Under the pieces are notes generated by a model that searched no databases, was not told where the DNA came from, and was given only the letters and a program-made list of their open reading frames with translations. The position numbers were made by a program, and so were the translations under genes. A stretch of 64,000 nt of DNA. It comes from Streptomyces chrestomyceticus JCM 4735. GTDB taxonomy: Bacteria > Actinomycetota > Actinomycetes > Streptomycetales > Streptomycetaceae. Below are positions 16,344-24,895 of this stretch, piece after piece. The stretch spans positions 558,001-622,000 of the forward strand of contig NZ_BHZC01000001.1 of the NCBI RefSeq assembly GCF_003865135.1, read 5' to 3'. How positions within the stretch are numbered: the stretch's first letter is position 1; every line of letters starts with the position of its first letter.

Positions 16344-17760
16344 TGCGATGCGCCGGAAATCGCGGGCTGAAGTCCTTCTCTAGTTTCCGGTAGTGGGTGG
16401 GGTGATCTTGGTGAGGTAGTCGGCGAGAGAATGAAGGATCTCGCCGGCGGTCTTGATCCAGGTGAAGGGCCGCGGGTTCGCGTTCCACGTGTCGATCCAG
16501 GTCTTGATGTCGTTCTCCAGCGCCTTCACGGAGGTGTGGACGCCGCGGCGGATGAGTTTGTCGGTCAGCAGGCCGAACCACCGCTCGACCTGGTTGATCC
16601 AGGACGAGCCAGTAGGCGTGAAGTGCACGTGGAAGCGGGGGTGCCTGCCCAGCCATGCCTTGATCTCGGGTGTGTTGTGGGTGGCGTAGTTGTCACACAC
16701 CAGGTGCACGTCGAGGCCGGCGGGGACCGCCTTGTCTATCGTGACCAGGAACTTCTTGAACTCGATGGCCCGGTGGCGGCGGTGCAGTTCACCGATCACC
16801 GTCCCGTCGGCGATGTTGAAGGCGGCGAACAGGCTGGTGATGCCGTGCCGCAGGTAGTCGTGGGTGCGGCGTTCGGGCATGCCCGGCATCATCGGCAGCA
16901 CCGGCTGGGACCGGTCCAGCGCCTTAATCTGGGCTTTCTCATCGACACACAGCACCACCGCCTTCTCCGGTGGGTGGTGGTACAGGCCGACGACATCGAC
17001 GGCCTTCGCGACGAACTGCGGGTCGGTGGAGAGCTTGAAGGCGTCCTGCAGGTGCGGTTTGAGGTCGAACCGCTTCCAGATCCGGCCGATGGTGGACTTC
17101 GACAGCCCGGTGCGGGCTGCCATGGAGGCCCGCGACCAGTGCGTGTCCCGGCCCGGAGTGGATTCCAGCGTCGCGATGACGACATCTTCGACCTGGTCGA
17201 GCAGGATGGACGGCGGCCGCCCCGGCCGCGGCTCGTCGGTCAGTCCGTCCAGCCGCCGTTTGACGAACCGGGCCCGCCAGCGGTTCACCGACTGCTCGTG
17301 CACGCCCAGCTCGGCTGCCACCTGCTTGTTCGTCCCACCCTCCGCGCACCGCAGTACGATCCTCGCGCGCAGGGCCAGGAACTGCGCGGTCTTCGCCCGC
17401 CGGGCCCAGCGCAGCAGCTGGGCCCGCTCAGACTCGCTGAGCACCAGCTCCGCCTTGCGCCGGCCCGGCCGCGGCATGTCCCTGAGCCCTTCGAGCCGAT
17501 GGGCAGCGAAGCGCGCACGCCACTTCCTCACCGTGTCCGTGCACACCTTCAGGTCCGCCGCCACATGCGTATTCGGCACCCCGTCCGCGCACGCCAGAAT
17601 GATGCGGGCCCGCTCGACAAGACGGGGCTCTACCACCCCATCCGCCCAGCGCGACAACTCAGCGAACTCGACACCGGACAGCCTGACTTCAACAGCACGA
17701 GGACCCCGAGGCATGGGAACACACTACGGACTTCAGCCCGCGATTTCCGGCGCACCACAC
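16343..17760 (-). mobile_element. IS630-family insertion sequence B
   Basis: The terminal inverted repeats are about 33 bp with two mismatches. The inner 27 bp (TGCGCCGGAAATCGCGGGCT and seven further bases) are identical at 16349-16375 and near 17728-17754. TA flanks both ends (16341-16342, 17761-17762), the left one shared with element A. The order of insertion is not certain, but one IS630 clearly used the edge of the other as its target. The transposase is intact. Confidence 0.9.
16380..17714 (-). CDS. IS630-family transposase with duplicated HTH domain
   Basis: A 444-residue transposase, roughly 80 residues longer than the neighbouring IS630 copy. The extra length is a second N-terminal helix-turn-helix unit: residues about 1-85 (ARIILACADGVPNTHVAADL, KWRARFAAHRLEGLRDMPRPG) are repeated as about 86-165 (ARIVLRCAEGGTNKQVAAEL, RWRARFVKRRLDGLTDEPRPG). 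The DDE core follows with LCVDEK, LVCDNYATH and NQVERWFGLLT. It starts at ATG 17714, and both frame and ends are intact. Confidence 0.92.
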   Translation of the reverse strand: MPRGPRAVEVRLSGVEFAELSRWADGVVEPRLVERARIILACADGVPNTHVAADLKVCTDTVRKWRARFAAHRLEGLRDMPRPGRRKAELVLSESERAQLLRWARRAKTAQFLALRARIVLRCAEGGTNKQVAAELGVHEQSVNRWRARFVKRRLDGLTDEPRPGRPPSILLDQVEDVVIATLESTPGRDTHWSRASMAARTGLSKSTIGRIWKRFDLKPHLQDAFKLSTDPQFVAKAVDVVGLYHHPPEKAVVLCVDEKAQIKALDRSQPVLPMMPGMPERRTHDYLRHGITSLFAAFNIADGTVIGELHRRHRAIEFKKFLVTIDKAVPAGLDVHLVCDNYATHNTPEIKAWLGRHPRFHVHFTPTGSSWINQVERWFGLLTDKLIRRGVHTSVKALENDIKTWIDTWNANPRPFTWIKTAGEILHSLADYLTKITPPTTGN

Positions 17761-17791
17761 TAGGGCTTCGTGGCCTCTGCGTCCGGTGGGG

Positions 17792-19783
17792 TCACCAGGT
17801 GATGTCGGCGGTGGTCATGGGGGAATGGGCGCCATCGTGGCCGACGGCGGTGACAGCGATGCGGGCGGCGGCCCGCTCGCGCGGGGCCAACTGCGGGAGG
17901 TAGAAGACGGGGTTGAGGCTGGCCCCCAGGAACGTCTCGTCGGTGCCGGGGGTGGTTTCGTAGACCTCGTAGTGGTGTACGGCGGATGCGTCACCTGGGG
18001 GCTGCCAGGCCAGACGTACGGAGAACCCGCCGGTGATGGTGCGTTCGGGTGCCTGGAATTCCAGAGCGGTGGGGGCCGGCGGTGTGGCGAAGGCTGCGTC
18101 GTGGACGATGATCTGGCCGACGGCCAGCGGGCCGTGCACCGGCAGGTTGCCGGCGGTCAGGCGCAGCCCGAGCTGGGCCAGCGTGCGGATGTGGTGGGGC
18201 AGGTAGGCGGTGTAGGTGGCCCAGCCGGTCGGGGATTCGCCGTTGCGGGTCAGGGCAACGGCAGCGAGGGTTTCGGGGTCGTGGTCGTCGGCGATCAGTG
18301 CCTGCACGGTGCAGTCCCCGTGCGGGTGGTGCGTCTTGGCGCGCACGGTGACCTGGGCGCCGGGTGTGGCCGGCAGGTCGAGCTGGTACAGCCGTACCCA
18401 CGCCGAGCCGCCCGGCTCCAGGCGGGGCTCCAGCAGCAGGCAGGAGCCGCCTTCCCAGGCGTCGTCGAAGGACAGGCCGGCCTTTAGGGCGCAGCCCGGG
18501 TCGGCGCCGGTGAGCCACCGGTAGGTCGGCAGGACGTCCTGCAGGGAAAGGTTGGCCCATCCGCCGCGGCGCACCACGGTGCCGGCATGGTGGTAGGCGT
18601 GCCCATGGCCGGTGTTGAAGTGGGTGACGAACGGCAGGGGGCTCTGCGGGCAGGCTTCGGCGACGTAGTGGGCGATGCCGGGAAATTCATCGACTGGGCC
18701 GGTGGAGGTGTGTTCGGGATCGGGGCCGGTCCAGAAGGCGGCTTCTGCGGCATACAGGTGATTGGTCCAGGTGGGGTCGTCGACGCCCTTGGGCGGGGTG
18801 GAGACGGTGTGGGCCTTGTACAGGGCCAGGGAGCCGCGGTGGGCGTCCTGTTTGAGGAACAGCAGGTCCAGGCGCTCTTTCCAGTTCTTCTCCAATACCA
18901 GTTCCAGCCCGAAGTACAGGTCGTGGACCGGGCGTTGGATCTGGTCGGCTTTGGCCTTGGAGCTGGTCAGGTCGGAGTCGTCCCAGTAGCAGTCCACGAA
19001 GACGGAGTCGCACACGCGCCGTTTGTCGTGCTGGAGGAACTGTGCGTTGTGGTCGTTCAGGCTCTGCTGCCGCATCTCGTACCAGGTGAAGTCGACAGCG
19101 CCCGGCTTGCCGGGTTCGGTGAGCGAGCGCCCGTAGGCCAGAGCGTCACGGATGGCCGCGTCCCCCTGGGTGATTGTCTCGTAGTTGATGAACCAGCCGT
19201 CGAAGCCGAAGTGCTGGGCGACCTTGACCAGCTTGTCCACGACCGGGTAGGTGCCGTCGTCCTTCTTGGTGGTGAAGTCGCGCACCCACGCCTGACGGCC
19301 GCCGTGGCCGGTGGGGGGAAAGAAGACGCTGCCGTAGACCTTGACGCCGTTGCGGTGCGCGGCGTCGGTCACGTGTCCGTTGGGCGGGCAGATCAAGCCG
19401 GTGCCGGCCACCCCGGCCCAGAAGACGAGGATCTGCACGTACTGCCAGTACCCGAAGGCGTAGTAGCGCGAGGAGGCCAGGCCCTGAGGCGGATTGTCCC
19501 CGGTGCCCCAGAACTCGGCACACGACATCACCTGGCCCTGCCCGGCCCGCGCCTGCGGACGGGACTTCAGGCGATCGTTCTGCTGCCGCCGGCGCAGCGG
19601 AATCCGCGAGCGGTGGAAGACGCCGTCCCGGTCCTGCCCCTGGGCCGGGTCCCAGTCCAGCAGGGAATGGGCTCCGGAGGGCAGCTCACTGCGGCCGGGA
19701 TGCCAGTACGGCACATACGGTGCCCCGTACAGTTGCAGTACCTCTTTGGCCGCCCCCGTCGGTTGTGTGCGGTCCGTAGCCAT
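17792..19783 (-). CDS. GH85 endo-beta-N-acetylglucosaminidase
   Basis: A 663-residue enzyme of family GH85, predicted to cut the chitobiose core of N-glycans and leave one GlcNAc. The catalytic strand FDGWFINYET supplies the Asn/Glu pair (about N200 and E202) used in substrate-assisted catalysis. Early motifs YWHPGRSE and YYAFGYWQYVQILVFW also fit the family. A galactose-binding-like region and a fibronectin-type segment (RLAWQPPGD, HHYEVYET) make up the C-terminal third. No signal peptide is visible from the ATG at 19783, so it is either cytoplasmic, acting on imported glycans, or exported by another route. The IS array ends only 30 bases past its stop but did not truncate it. Confidence 0.92.
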   Translation of the reverse strand: MATDRTQPTGAAKEVLQLYGAPYVPYWHPGRSELPSGAHSLLDWDPAQGQDRDGVFHRSRIPLRRRQQNDRLKSRPQARAGQGQVMSCAEFWGTGDNPPQGLASSRYYAFGYWQYVQILVFWAGVAGTGLICPPNGHVTDAAHRNGVKVYGSVFFPPTGHGGRQAWVRDFTTKKDDGTYPVVDKLVKVAQHFGFDGWFINYETITQGDAAIRDALAYGRSLTEPGKPGAVDFTWYEMRQQSLNDHNAQFLQHDKRRVCDSVFVDCYWDDSDLTSSKAKADQIQRPVHDLYFGLELVLEKNWKERLDLLFLKQDAHRGSLALYKAHTVSTPPKGVDDPTWTNHLYAAEAAFWTGPDPEHTSTGPVDEFPGIAHYVAEACPQSPLPFVTHFNTGHGHAYHHAGTVVRRGGWANLSLQDVLPTYRWLTGADPGCALKAGLSFDDAWEGGSCLLLEPRLEPGGSAWVRLYQLDLPATPGAQVTVRAKTHHPHGDCTVQALIADDHDPETLAAVALTRNGESPTGWATYTAYLPHHIRTLAQLGLRLTAGNLPVHGPLAVGQIIVHDAAFATPPAPTALEFQAPERTITGGFSVRLAWQPPGDASAVHHYEVYETTPGTDETFLGASLNPVFYLPQLAPRERAAARIAVTAVGHDGAHSPMTTADITW

Positions 19784-19805
19784 TGTCTGTTCCCTTCACG
19801 AGCAA

Positions 19806-19830
19806 GTGCTGAGCTGGGTCAGCTCCGCAC
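19806..19830. promoter_or_regulatory. Palindrome upstream of the GH85 gene
   Basis: GTGC-T-GAGCTG-GGT-CAGCTC-C-GCAC is a 25-base dyad with one unpaired position in each arm, 22 bases ahead of the GH85 start codon. It could be an operator for a sugar-responsive repressor or a leader hairpin. No adjacent regulator gene points to a candidate. Confidence 0.5.
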
Positions 19831-20269
19831 CGGTCGGCTGCGGCGCCCGTCGCGGCCGCAGGAACGAGCGACGCGCATCGGCACGTTTCGCCCCGAGCCG
19901 GTGGTCTGCGACGACGGACCATCCAGCGCATTCGTGCGCCGCCACGTCAGGGGCTCAGTCCCGCGCCGCGCCCGGCGGACGGGCACCCGGAGCACTGAGC
20001 GCCGCTCGCCGTCCGGGCTGTCGGTGCGTCCTGGCCACCGCTGCTCCTTCTCATCGTCGGGCACCGGTACGGACCCGGCATCTCCGCAGCCGCCCAAGCG
20101 CCCGCTGGTGCGTCAGGGCGTACCGGTCGGCAGAACCGCGGTCCCGGCTTGCTGAGCCCGGCGGCGATCATGGCGTTGCCCCTGGTCCCGTGCGCCCTCA
20201 GGGCCGTCGGGCCAGGCTCCACGACACCCGGGAGCGAACATCTTGCTGCAGCCGACCGGTGCCATCTCG

Positions 20270-20520
20270 GCTCTATATTCCTCCGTCAGCACCACGGCCG
20301 GGCCGGCCGGGCCCGTCTCCAGGTGCACGCCGCCGGTCTCCGCGTCCGGATAGACGGCGTCCATCGTGCGGGCCAGGCGGTGCACGGACTGTTCGGTGGA
20401 CAGTTCGCTGGGCCGGGCGGTGACCTGCCAGGATCGCGGAGGCCGGCTGCGCGTCCGAATTCCCCTCGGTGGGGCCGTACAGTCGAGGGCGAAGGCGTCG
20501 ACGGCGACCGCGAAGCGGCG
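20270..20520 (-). pseudogene. Degraded paralogue of the 5439-6077 gene
   Basis: On the minus strand two frames together reproduce the core of the 212-residue protein at 5439-6077. One has LYGPTEGNSDAQPASAIL, matching LYGPTKDNPEEKLSSVIL there. The other has HRLARTMDAVYPDAETG and VVLTEEYRAEM, matching HRLSRALGAIYPDAEVG and VLMTEERKVEK. The frame changes between them and neither start nor end is preserved. It is a relic of a second copy, outside any visible operon. Confidence 0.75.
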
Positions 20521-20799
20521 TCCGGTGGCTCGGGGAAGCCGTGGCGGGCGCCGGCGGCGAGGTCGCGCGGAAGGTCGAACAGCAGCAGCGGAAGGGCCGG
20601 AGCCGCTGTCGCAGCGGTGTGGCGCGGCGGTGGTCCTTGAGCTGGGTCGGAACGACGGAGCGCTCCGGGAGCCGTCGAGGGGCTGGCAGCGGGTGGGAAC
20701 TGGCGGTGCACGGCGGTAACGCGCAGGGGCCTCGGCTCGACAGCAGAAGCGTCAGAAGGGTTTTCGTCGGGTATGCCGCTTTTGGCGAAGTAGGAGTGC

Positions 20800-21519
20800 A
20801 TGCGGTTAACAGTGGTGTTGCCGGGCTTCGCGGAGCATGTCGCGGCGGTACGGGAAGAGGGCGAAGCCTGGGCCGGGTGAGACGGTGTGGGAGTCGACGT
20901 GGTGGCGGCCGCCGCGCCGGGTGAGATGTCTGCCTCGCGCTACGGTCTGGCTGTCGCCGGGCTCGCCCTGCTCGCCGAGGTGGTGCGCGCCGCCCGGAGC
21001 GGCAGCGACGGCGTGTTGATCGACTGTGCGGCTGAGCCGGTGGTCCACGCCGCCCGTGAAGTGGTTGATGTGCCCGTGGTGGGCGGGCTTGTGCCGGCGC
21101 TGCACGTGGCGATGAGCCTGGGGCCACGGGTGGGCTTGCTGACCACGCTGCCGAGTGCCGCGTCCGTCTTCCGCCAGTTGCCGGCCCAGGAAGGGGTGTC
21201 CGGGCGCTGTCGTGTCGTCATGGTGCCCAGTCCGGGCGGGGAATCGGGGTTCGAGGGAGGAGCGTTGGTACGTGCGCTGTGTGCCGGAGCGGAACAGGCG
21301 GTCGCGTCCGGCGAGGCTGACGTACTGGTGCTGAGCTGCACCGGCATCTCGGGGGCGGCGCGCGCCGTGCAGGACTACCTGGCCGGGCGTGGTCCGTTCG
21401 TCCCGGTAGTGGATCTCACCGGAGCCGCGCTGATGCTCCTGGAGAGCATGGTGCGCCTCGGCGTGCGCCCCAGCCGGACCGCCTACTCACCTGCCGTCGC
21501 CGCACCTGGCGGTTTGTAG
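20800..21519 (+). pseudogene. Asp/Glu (hydantoin) racemase-like gene with in-frame TGA
   Basis: Starting at ATG 20800 (with TAGGAG before it) the frame runs 26 codons (MRLTVVLPGFAEHVAAV...), meets TGA at 20878-20880, and continues in the same frame to 21519. The whole resembles the Asp/Glu/hydantoin racemase family. Both positions expected to hold the catalytic cysteines have Cys (LIDCAAEP and VLSCTGIS). A GTG at 20887 could restart translation but would lose the first beta-alpha unit. TGA is a normal stop in Streptomyces, so the simplest reading is a nonsense mutation in a recently inactivated gene. Confidence 0.65.
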
Positions 21520-21921
21520 GGGCAGTCGGGATCCCCGCCGCCGCTGCCTGCCAGGCTGCGGCCGCTGCCCGTCCAGGACCCGCCGTACCGTGCACCAGGT
21601 GACACTGCACCTGCCCGGCAAGGCCCGCAGCGGTGGCCGCAGCGGAGCGGGGCGTATCGATCGGCCTTCGAGTGCTCCCCCGTCGGGCCCCGACGGCCAG
21701 GAGCACACCCACCGTTCCGCCGCACGCCACTGGCGTGTGGTCACAACAGACTGACATCGCAAAGCCAGTCAGGAGGTGACTCGCGCAGCCGCCTCGGAAG
21801 GACCCCCGCACTGAGATACAAAGCCATCCGCCCGCACCTCGACGAAGCCCCCTTCTGCCGGGCAGGGCCACCGCCCAGGTTACGTGGGCAGGCGGCCGGA
21901 CACTGAGTCTTGGTTCCGAAG
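21520..21921. other. No recognisable gene
   Basis: Between the racemase relic and the IS5 relic I see no credible frame, hairpin or repeat. Translations on both strands are Arg/Pro/Gly-rich and look non-coding. Confidence 0.4.
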
Positions 21922-22510
21922 TCAGGGTCCGGTGAAGATGTAGTCCCGCTTGTCGTAGCGGCCGGCCACCGCACGGAACTGCTTCCATTTGCTGACGCAC
22001 CGCTCGACCGCGCCGCGGCGGTGGTACTGGTCCTTGTCGAAGGCAGGGAGACGGCCTCCTGCCCGGCCCCGGCGTTTGCGGTTGGCCCGCTGGTCATCGG
22101 GCTGGGCGATGGTCGCCTTGATGCCCTGCCTTCGCAGTTGAGCGCGGTTGTCGCGGCTGGAGTACGCCTTGTCACCGCGCACGCGGTCCGGCCGGCGACG
22201 CGACCGGCCCGGTCCGAGCCACCGGATCCGCAGGTCCTCCGGCACGGAGGTGAGCATCGGGCTGTCGCCCCGCTGGCTCGGTAAGGTCTGCCAGACCAGC
22301 GGGCGGGAGCGGTCGTCGGACAGCAGGTGGACCTTGGTGGTCAGCCCGCCCCGTGAGCGCCCCAACGCCTCCCGTCCATCCGCTTCCACACGTGCACCGC
22401 CTTGTTTTGCGGGAAGTCGCGTGGTGGCCGGTGGCGGGCCCCGGCAGCGTGCTGATGCGCCCGGCAGGAGGTGGAGTCGACGTTCACCGCCCATTCCCGC
22501 TCGCGCCGCG
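21922..22510 (-). pseudogene. IS5-family transposase relic
   Basis: On the minus strand this is a truncated relative of the IS5 transposase at 14273-15218. It has [20 protein letters not shown] in one frame, then [27 protein letters not shown] and GDKAYSSRDNRAQLRRQGI, to YDKRDYIFTGP. The N-terminal third and the last residues are missing, and a frameshift lies near 22400. No terminal repeats remain. It is more diverged from the 14-kb copy than a recent duplicate would be, so it is an older insertion or a different IS. Confidence 0.85.
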
Positions 22511-22519
22511 CGTCCTCCT

Positions 22520-22800
22520 CGGCTGCCGCACTTCCTCTTCCGCATGACCAAAGCCGCCCGCAAACACTGGGCCGGCCCGACCGTGGCCATCCAGGACACC
22601 GCCGACCTCCTGGCCACCGACCCGGGCCGGGCTGTGGTCACCAACGCCGCCACCCAGATCCTGCTGCGCCAGGCCCCCCAGGCCATCGACGACATCACTA
22701 CCGTCTTCGACCTGTCCGAGGGCGAGCGGGCCTTCCTGCTCGCCGCCGGCCGCGCGGCGTCGCGTGAGCTCCGCGCGGTCACCCCGGAGCAGCGCTGTCC
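22520..22800 (+). pseudogene. VirB4/TraC-like conjugation ATPase C-terminal fragment
   Basis: About 85 codons contain FRMTKAARKHWAGPTVAIQD, TADLLATDPGRAVVTNAATQ, ILLRQAPQAIDDI and FDLSEGERAFLL. This matches the C-terminal part of VirB4-like ATP-binding proteins of actinobacterial integrative conjugative elements. The ATPase Walker motifs would lie upstream and are absent. After LLAAGR the frame loses similarity. It joins the IS5 relic at about 22515, so the insertion or a later deletion removed the rest. It implies a conjugative element once occupied this locus. Confidence 0.7.
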
Positions 22801-23022
22801 CCCACCTCCGGGCGCTCCCCCAGCCCGCCACCAGCCACAGGGCACCCCCTCCAGAAAGGCAGGACCACCCGTGCTCCATCAGTCCGTTTCTCGCACGGGA
22901 CGCCGGTGGCCACGTTCCGCCCGCCGACGCCGACCTGCGCCAAACAGGCGACGAGGACGCCCGGCCCGCCGCAGCCGGAACCGATGCCGCGGCGGCCGTG
23001 TGTTCGTTGGTCTTGCTTTCGG

Positions 23023-23955
23023 TCAGCGCGGCTCTCGGATGCTGTCGATGATGCGGGTCCAGTTGTCGCTGCCGTGTCCGTTCCCGATCGCGCGCCGGTA
23101 ATGGGCCTGCACAGCCAGGGGGAGCGCAAGGTCGAGGCCGAGTGACCTGCTGGTCTCGACGATGTGGTCGGACGTCGCGCCCATCATGGTGACCGTGCTG
23201 AGGTCGCCGGGGTGCTCTCCGGCGTCGAGTGCGGCACCGGGTGTCTCTTCGCCGGCCCTCAGGATGGCGCCGATCGAGTCGGCGGAGGAGAGCAACTCGG
23301 GCAGTGCTTCCCTGGCCTTCATTCCCGCGGTGCCCAACATCGCGGTGGCGTGCATCAGTGCGGACAGGGTGGTCAGGAACACGGTGAGCTGAGCTTGGTA
23401 CATCATCTGGGCGAGGCCCGGGTCCTCCCCCAGATACTTCGGCGTGCCAAGCGGTGCCAGTGCAGCCCGGTGACTCCCCATCACCTCATCAGGGCCGCTG
23501 TAGTAGATATAGGCCGCCTCCGTGCCGACCATCGGCGCCGGAACCATGACACCTCCGGCGAGGAAGGCGGCGTCGTGGCCCGCCGCCCAGGTCGCTGCCT
23601 TGCGTGTGCGGTCGGGCGTGTCCGAGCTCAGATTGACCAGCGTCCGGCCGGCCAGTGATGCGGTGACGCTGTCGAGGATGTCGTACATCGCCTCGTAGTC
23701 GGTGAGGCTGAGGATCACGAGGCCACTCGCTTCGACCGCCTCGCCCGGTGTGGCCGCGAGTGTCGCTCCCTCGGCGACGACGCTGTCGGCACGGCCGGCT
23801 GTACGGTTCCAGACGGTGACCGGGTGGCCGGCGGTGAGGAGGGTGCGGGTCATCGCCTGGCCCATCGGGCCGAGCCCGATCACGGTGACAGCGCTGCCTT
23901 GCCTGGTGGTGTGGTTCTGTTGTTCCTTCACCCCTCCATGCTCGAAGATCACCAC
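23023..23955 (-). CDS. NADP-dependent imine-reductase-like oxidoreductase
   Basis: A 310-residue member of the 6-phosphogluconate dehydrogenase/3-hydroxyisobutyrate dehydrogenase superfamily, closest in pattern to imine reductases. Rossmann motif VIGLGPMGQAM, followed by VWNRTAGRAD, whose Asn-Arg suits NADPH. It has an NLSSDTP stretch and a long C-terminal helical dimerisation domain. The ATG at 23955 is given, but a GTG at 23931 (after GGAGG) is an alternative. It is divergent from an HxlR regulator with a GTAC palindrome between them, so it is probably induced by the small molecule that regulator senses. The natural substrate is unknown. Confidence 0.88.
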   Translation of the reverse strand: MVIFEHGGVKEQQNHTTRQGSAVTVIGLGPMGQAMTRTLLTAGHPVTVWNRTAGRADSVVAEGATLAATPGEAVEASGLVILSLTDYEAMYDILDSVTASLAGRTLVNLSSDTPDRTRKAATWAAGHDAAFLAGGVMVPAPMVGTEAAYIYYSGPDEVMGSHRAALAPLGTPKYLGEDPGLAQMMYQAQLTVFLTTLSALMHATAMLGTAGMKAREALPELLSSADSIGAILRAGEETPGAALDAGEHPGDLSTVTMMGATSDHIVETSRSLGLDLALPLAVQAHYRRAIGNGHGSDNWTRIIDSIREPR

Positions 23956-23964
23956 TAGACTCGG

Positions 23965-23991
23965 AAGTACCCACTATTTACTGCGGTACTT
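23965..23991. promoter_or_regulatory. HxlR-type operator
   Basis: AAGTACC-N13-GGTACTT is a perfect 7-bp inverted repeat in the 56-base divergent gap. HxlR/MarR-like winged-helix proteins commonly bind GTAC-centred dyads of this spacing, so binding by the product of 24012-24386 is likely. Surrounding bases are AT-rich for this genome. Confidence 0.75.
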
Positions 23992-24011
23992 ACCTTTTCG
24001 TAAGGGGATCA

Positions 24012-24386
24012 GTGAGGGCCAAAGCACCAAGACGCGGGCCGTACATCTGCGGCATCGACGCTGCGCTCGACGTGGTGAGCGGTAAGTGGAAGGGGCTGAT
24101 TCTCTGGGAGCTCGATGCCCATCGCGTACGCCGCTTCGCGGAGCTCCGCCGTGGCCTGCCGGGTGTGAGCGAGAAGATGCTGACCCAGCACCTGCGTGAG
24201 ATGGAAGAAGACGGACTCGTGCATCGGGAGGTCTACGCCGAAGTGCCGCCACGGGTCGAGTACTCCCTGACCGAGCACGGACGCACGCTCAATCAAGCAC
24301 TCGGGCCGCTCGGCGCCTGGGGAGGGGAACGGATGCGTCGCGAAGGCTTCGGTGTGGTCGATGTGGTCGAGCCCTCACATGACTAG
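24012..24386 (+). CDS. HxlR-family transcriptional regulator
   Basis: A 124-residue winged-helix regulator from GTG 24012. The family signature is complete: a Cys-containing N-terminus (YICGIDAALDVVSGKWKGLI), then RFAELRRGLPGVSEKMLTQHLREMEEDGLVHRE, then VEYSLTEHGRTL. The single early Cys may be redox-active, as in some HxlR proteins. Divergent from the imine-reductase-like gene with a shared operator, which points to local control of that enzyme. Confidence 0.93.
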   Translation: MRAKAPRRGPYICGIDAALDVVSGKWKGLILWELDAHRVRRFAELRRGLPGVSEKMLTQHLREMEEDGLVHREVYAEVPPRVEYSLTEHGRTLNQALGPLGAWGGERMRREGFGVVDVVEPSHD

Positions 24387-24429
24387 GTTGGTCTTCAATG
24401 ACCGGGGTCGCGTGGCGCCTCGAACTTGA

Positions 24430-24895
24430 TCACTCGGTTCGGTACCCGGCGTACGCCAGGGCTGCGTTTACGGTGGGGAAGTCCGCCAGGACGTTTCTAC
24501 TGCCGGTCTGATCCAGGACGCGGATAAGGCGTAAACCTGGTCCGGCCAGTGGGGGCGCCGTCGAGTCGGGCTGGCAGCCACTGCAGGCCCAGGAGGCAGT
24601 TCAGGCGGTGGGAGTCGCAGAAGGACAGAGCGGCGCAGTCCAGAGCCGCGTACCGGTGGTCAGTCTGAATGCAGACCCCGAACGCAGCTCGGAACCACCG
24701 TCGTTCACTCTCGTGATCGAGCTCACCGCTGATGCGTATCACAGCGGTGGTGCTGCTGGACGCGAGCAGATTGATGCCGGCAAACCGGCGTGCGACATCT
24801 CGCACCTCCGAGTGTCCTTCGTGCGGCCTCGGAGCAGCGGGCGCGGCGGTCGTACGACTTCTGGGCGACTGGAGCCGGAACTGGCAGCGATTCAA
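24430..24895 (-). pseudogene. Frameshifted STAS-domain anti-sigma factor antagonist
   Basis: The first part (minus strand from 24895) encodes AVIRISGELDHESERRWF and ALDCAALSFCDSHRLNCLL, the first half of a STAS domain. The second half continues in another frame as LAGPGLRLIRVLDQTGS and NVLADFPTVNAALAY, ending at TGA 24430. A one-base shift near 24555 would join them. The phosphorylation-site region, normally DSSGLN, reads DSHRLN. The gene is therefore probably inactive by two criteria. These proteins normally release sigma factors from an anti-sigma kinase. Confidence 0.7.

Noticed and set aside
20878..20880. Selenocysteine or recoded TGA in the racemase
   Set aside because: No SECIS-like hairpin is evident after the TGA, the site is not a catalytic position, and Streptomyces uses TGA as the usual stop.
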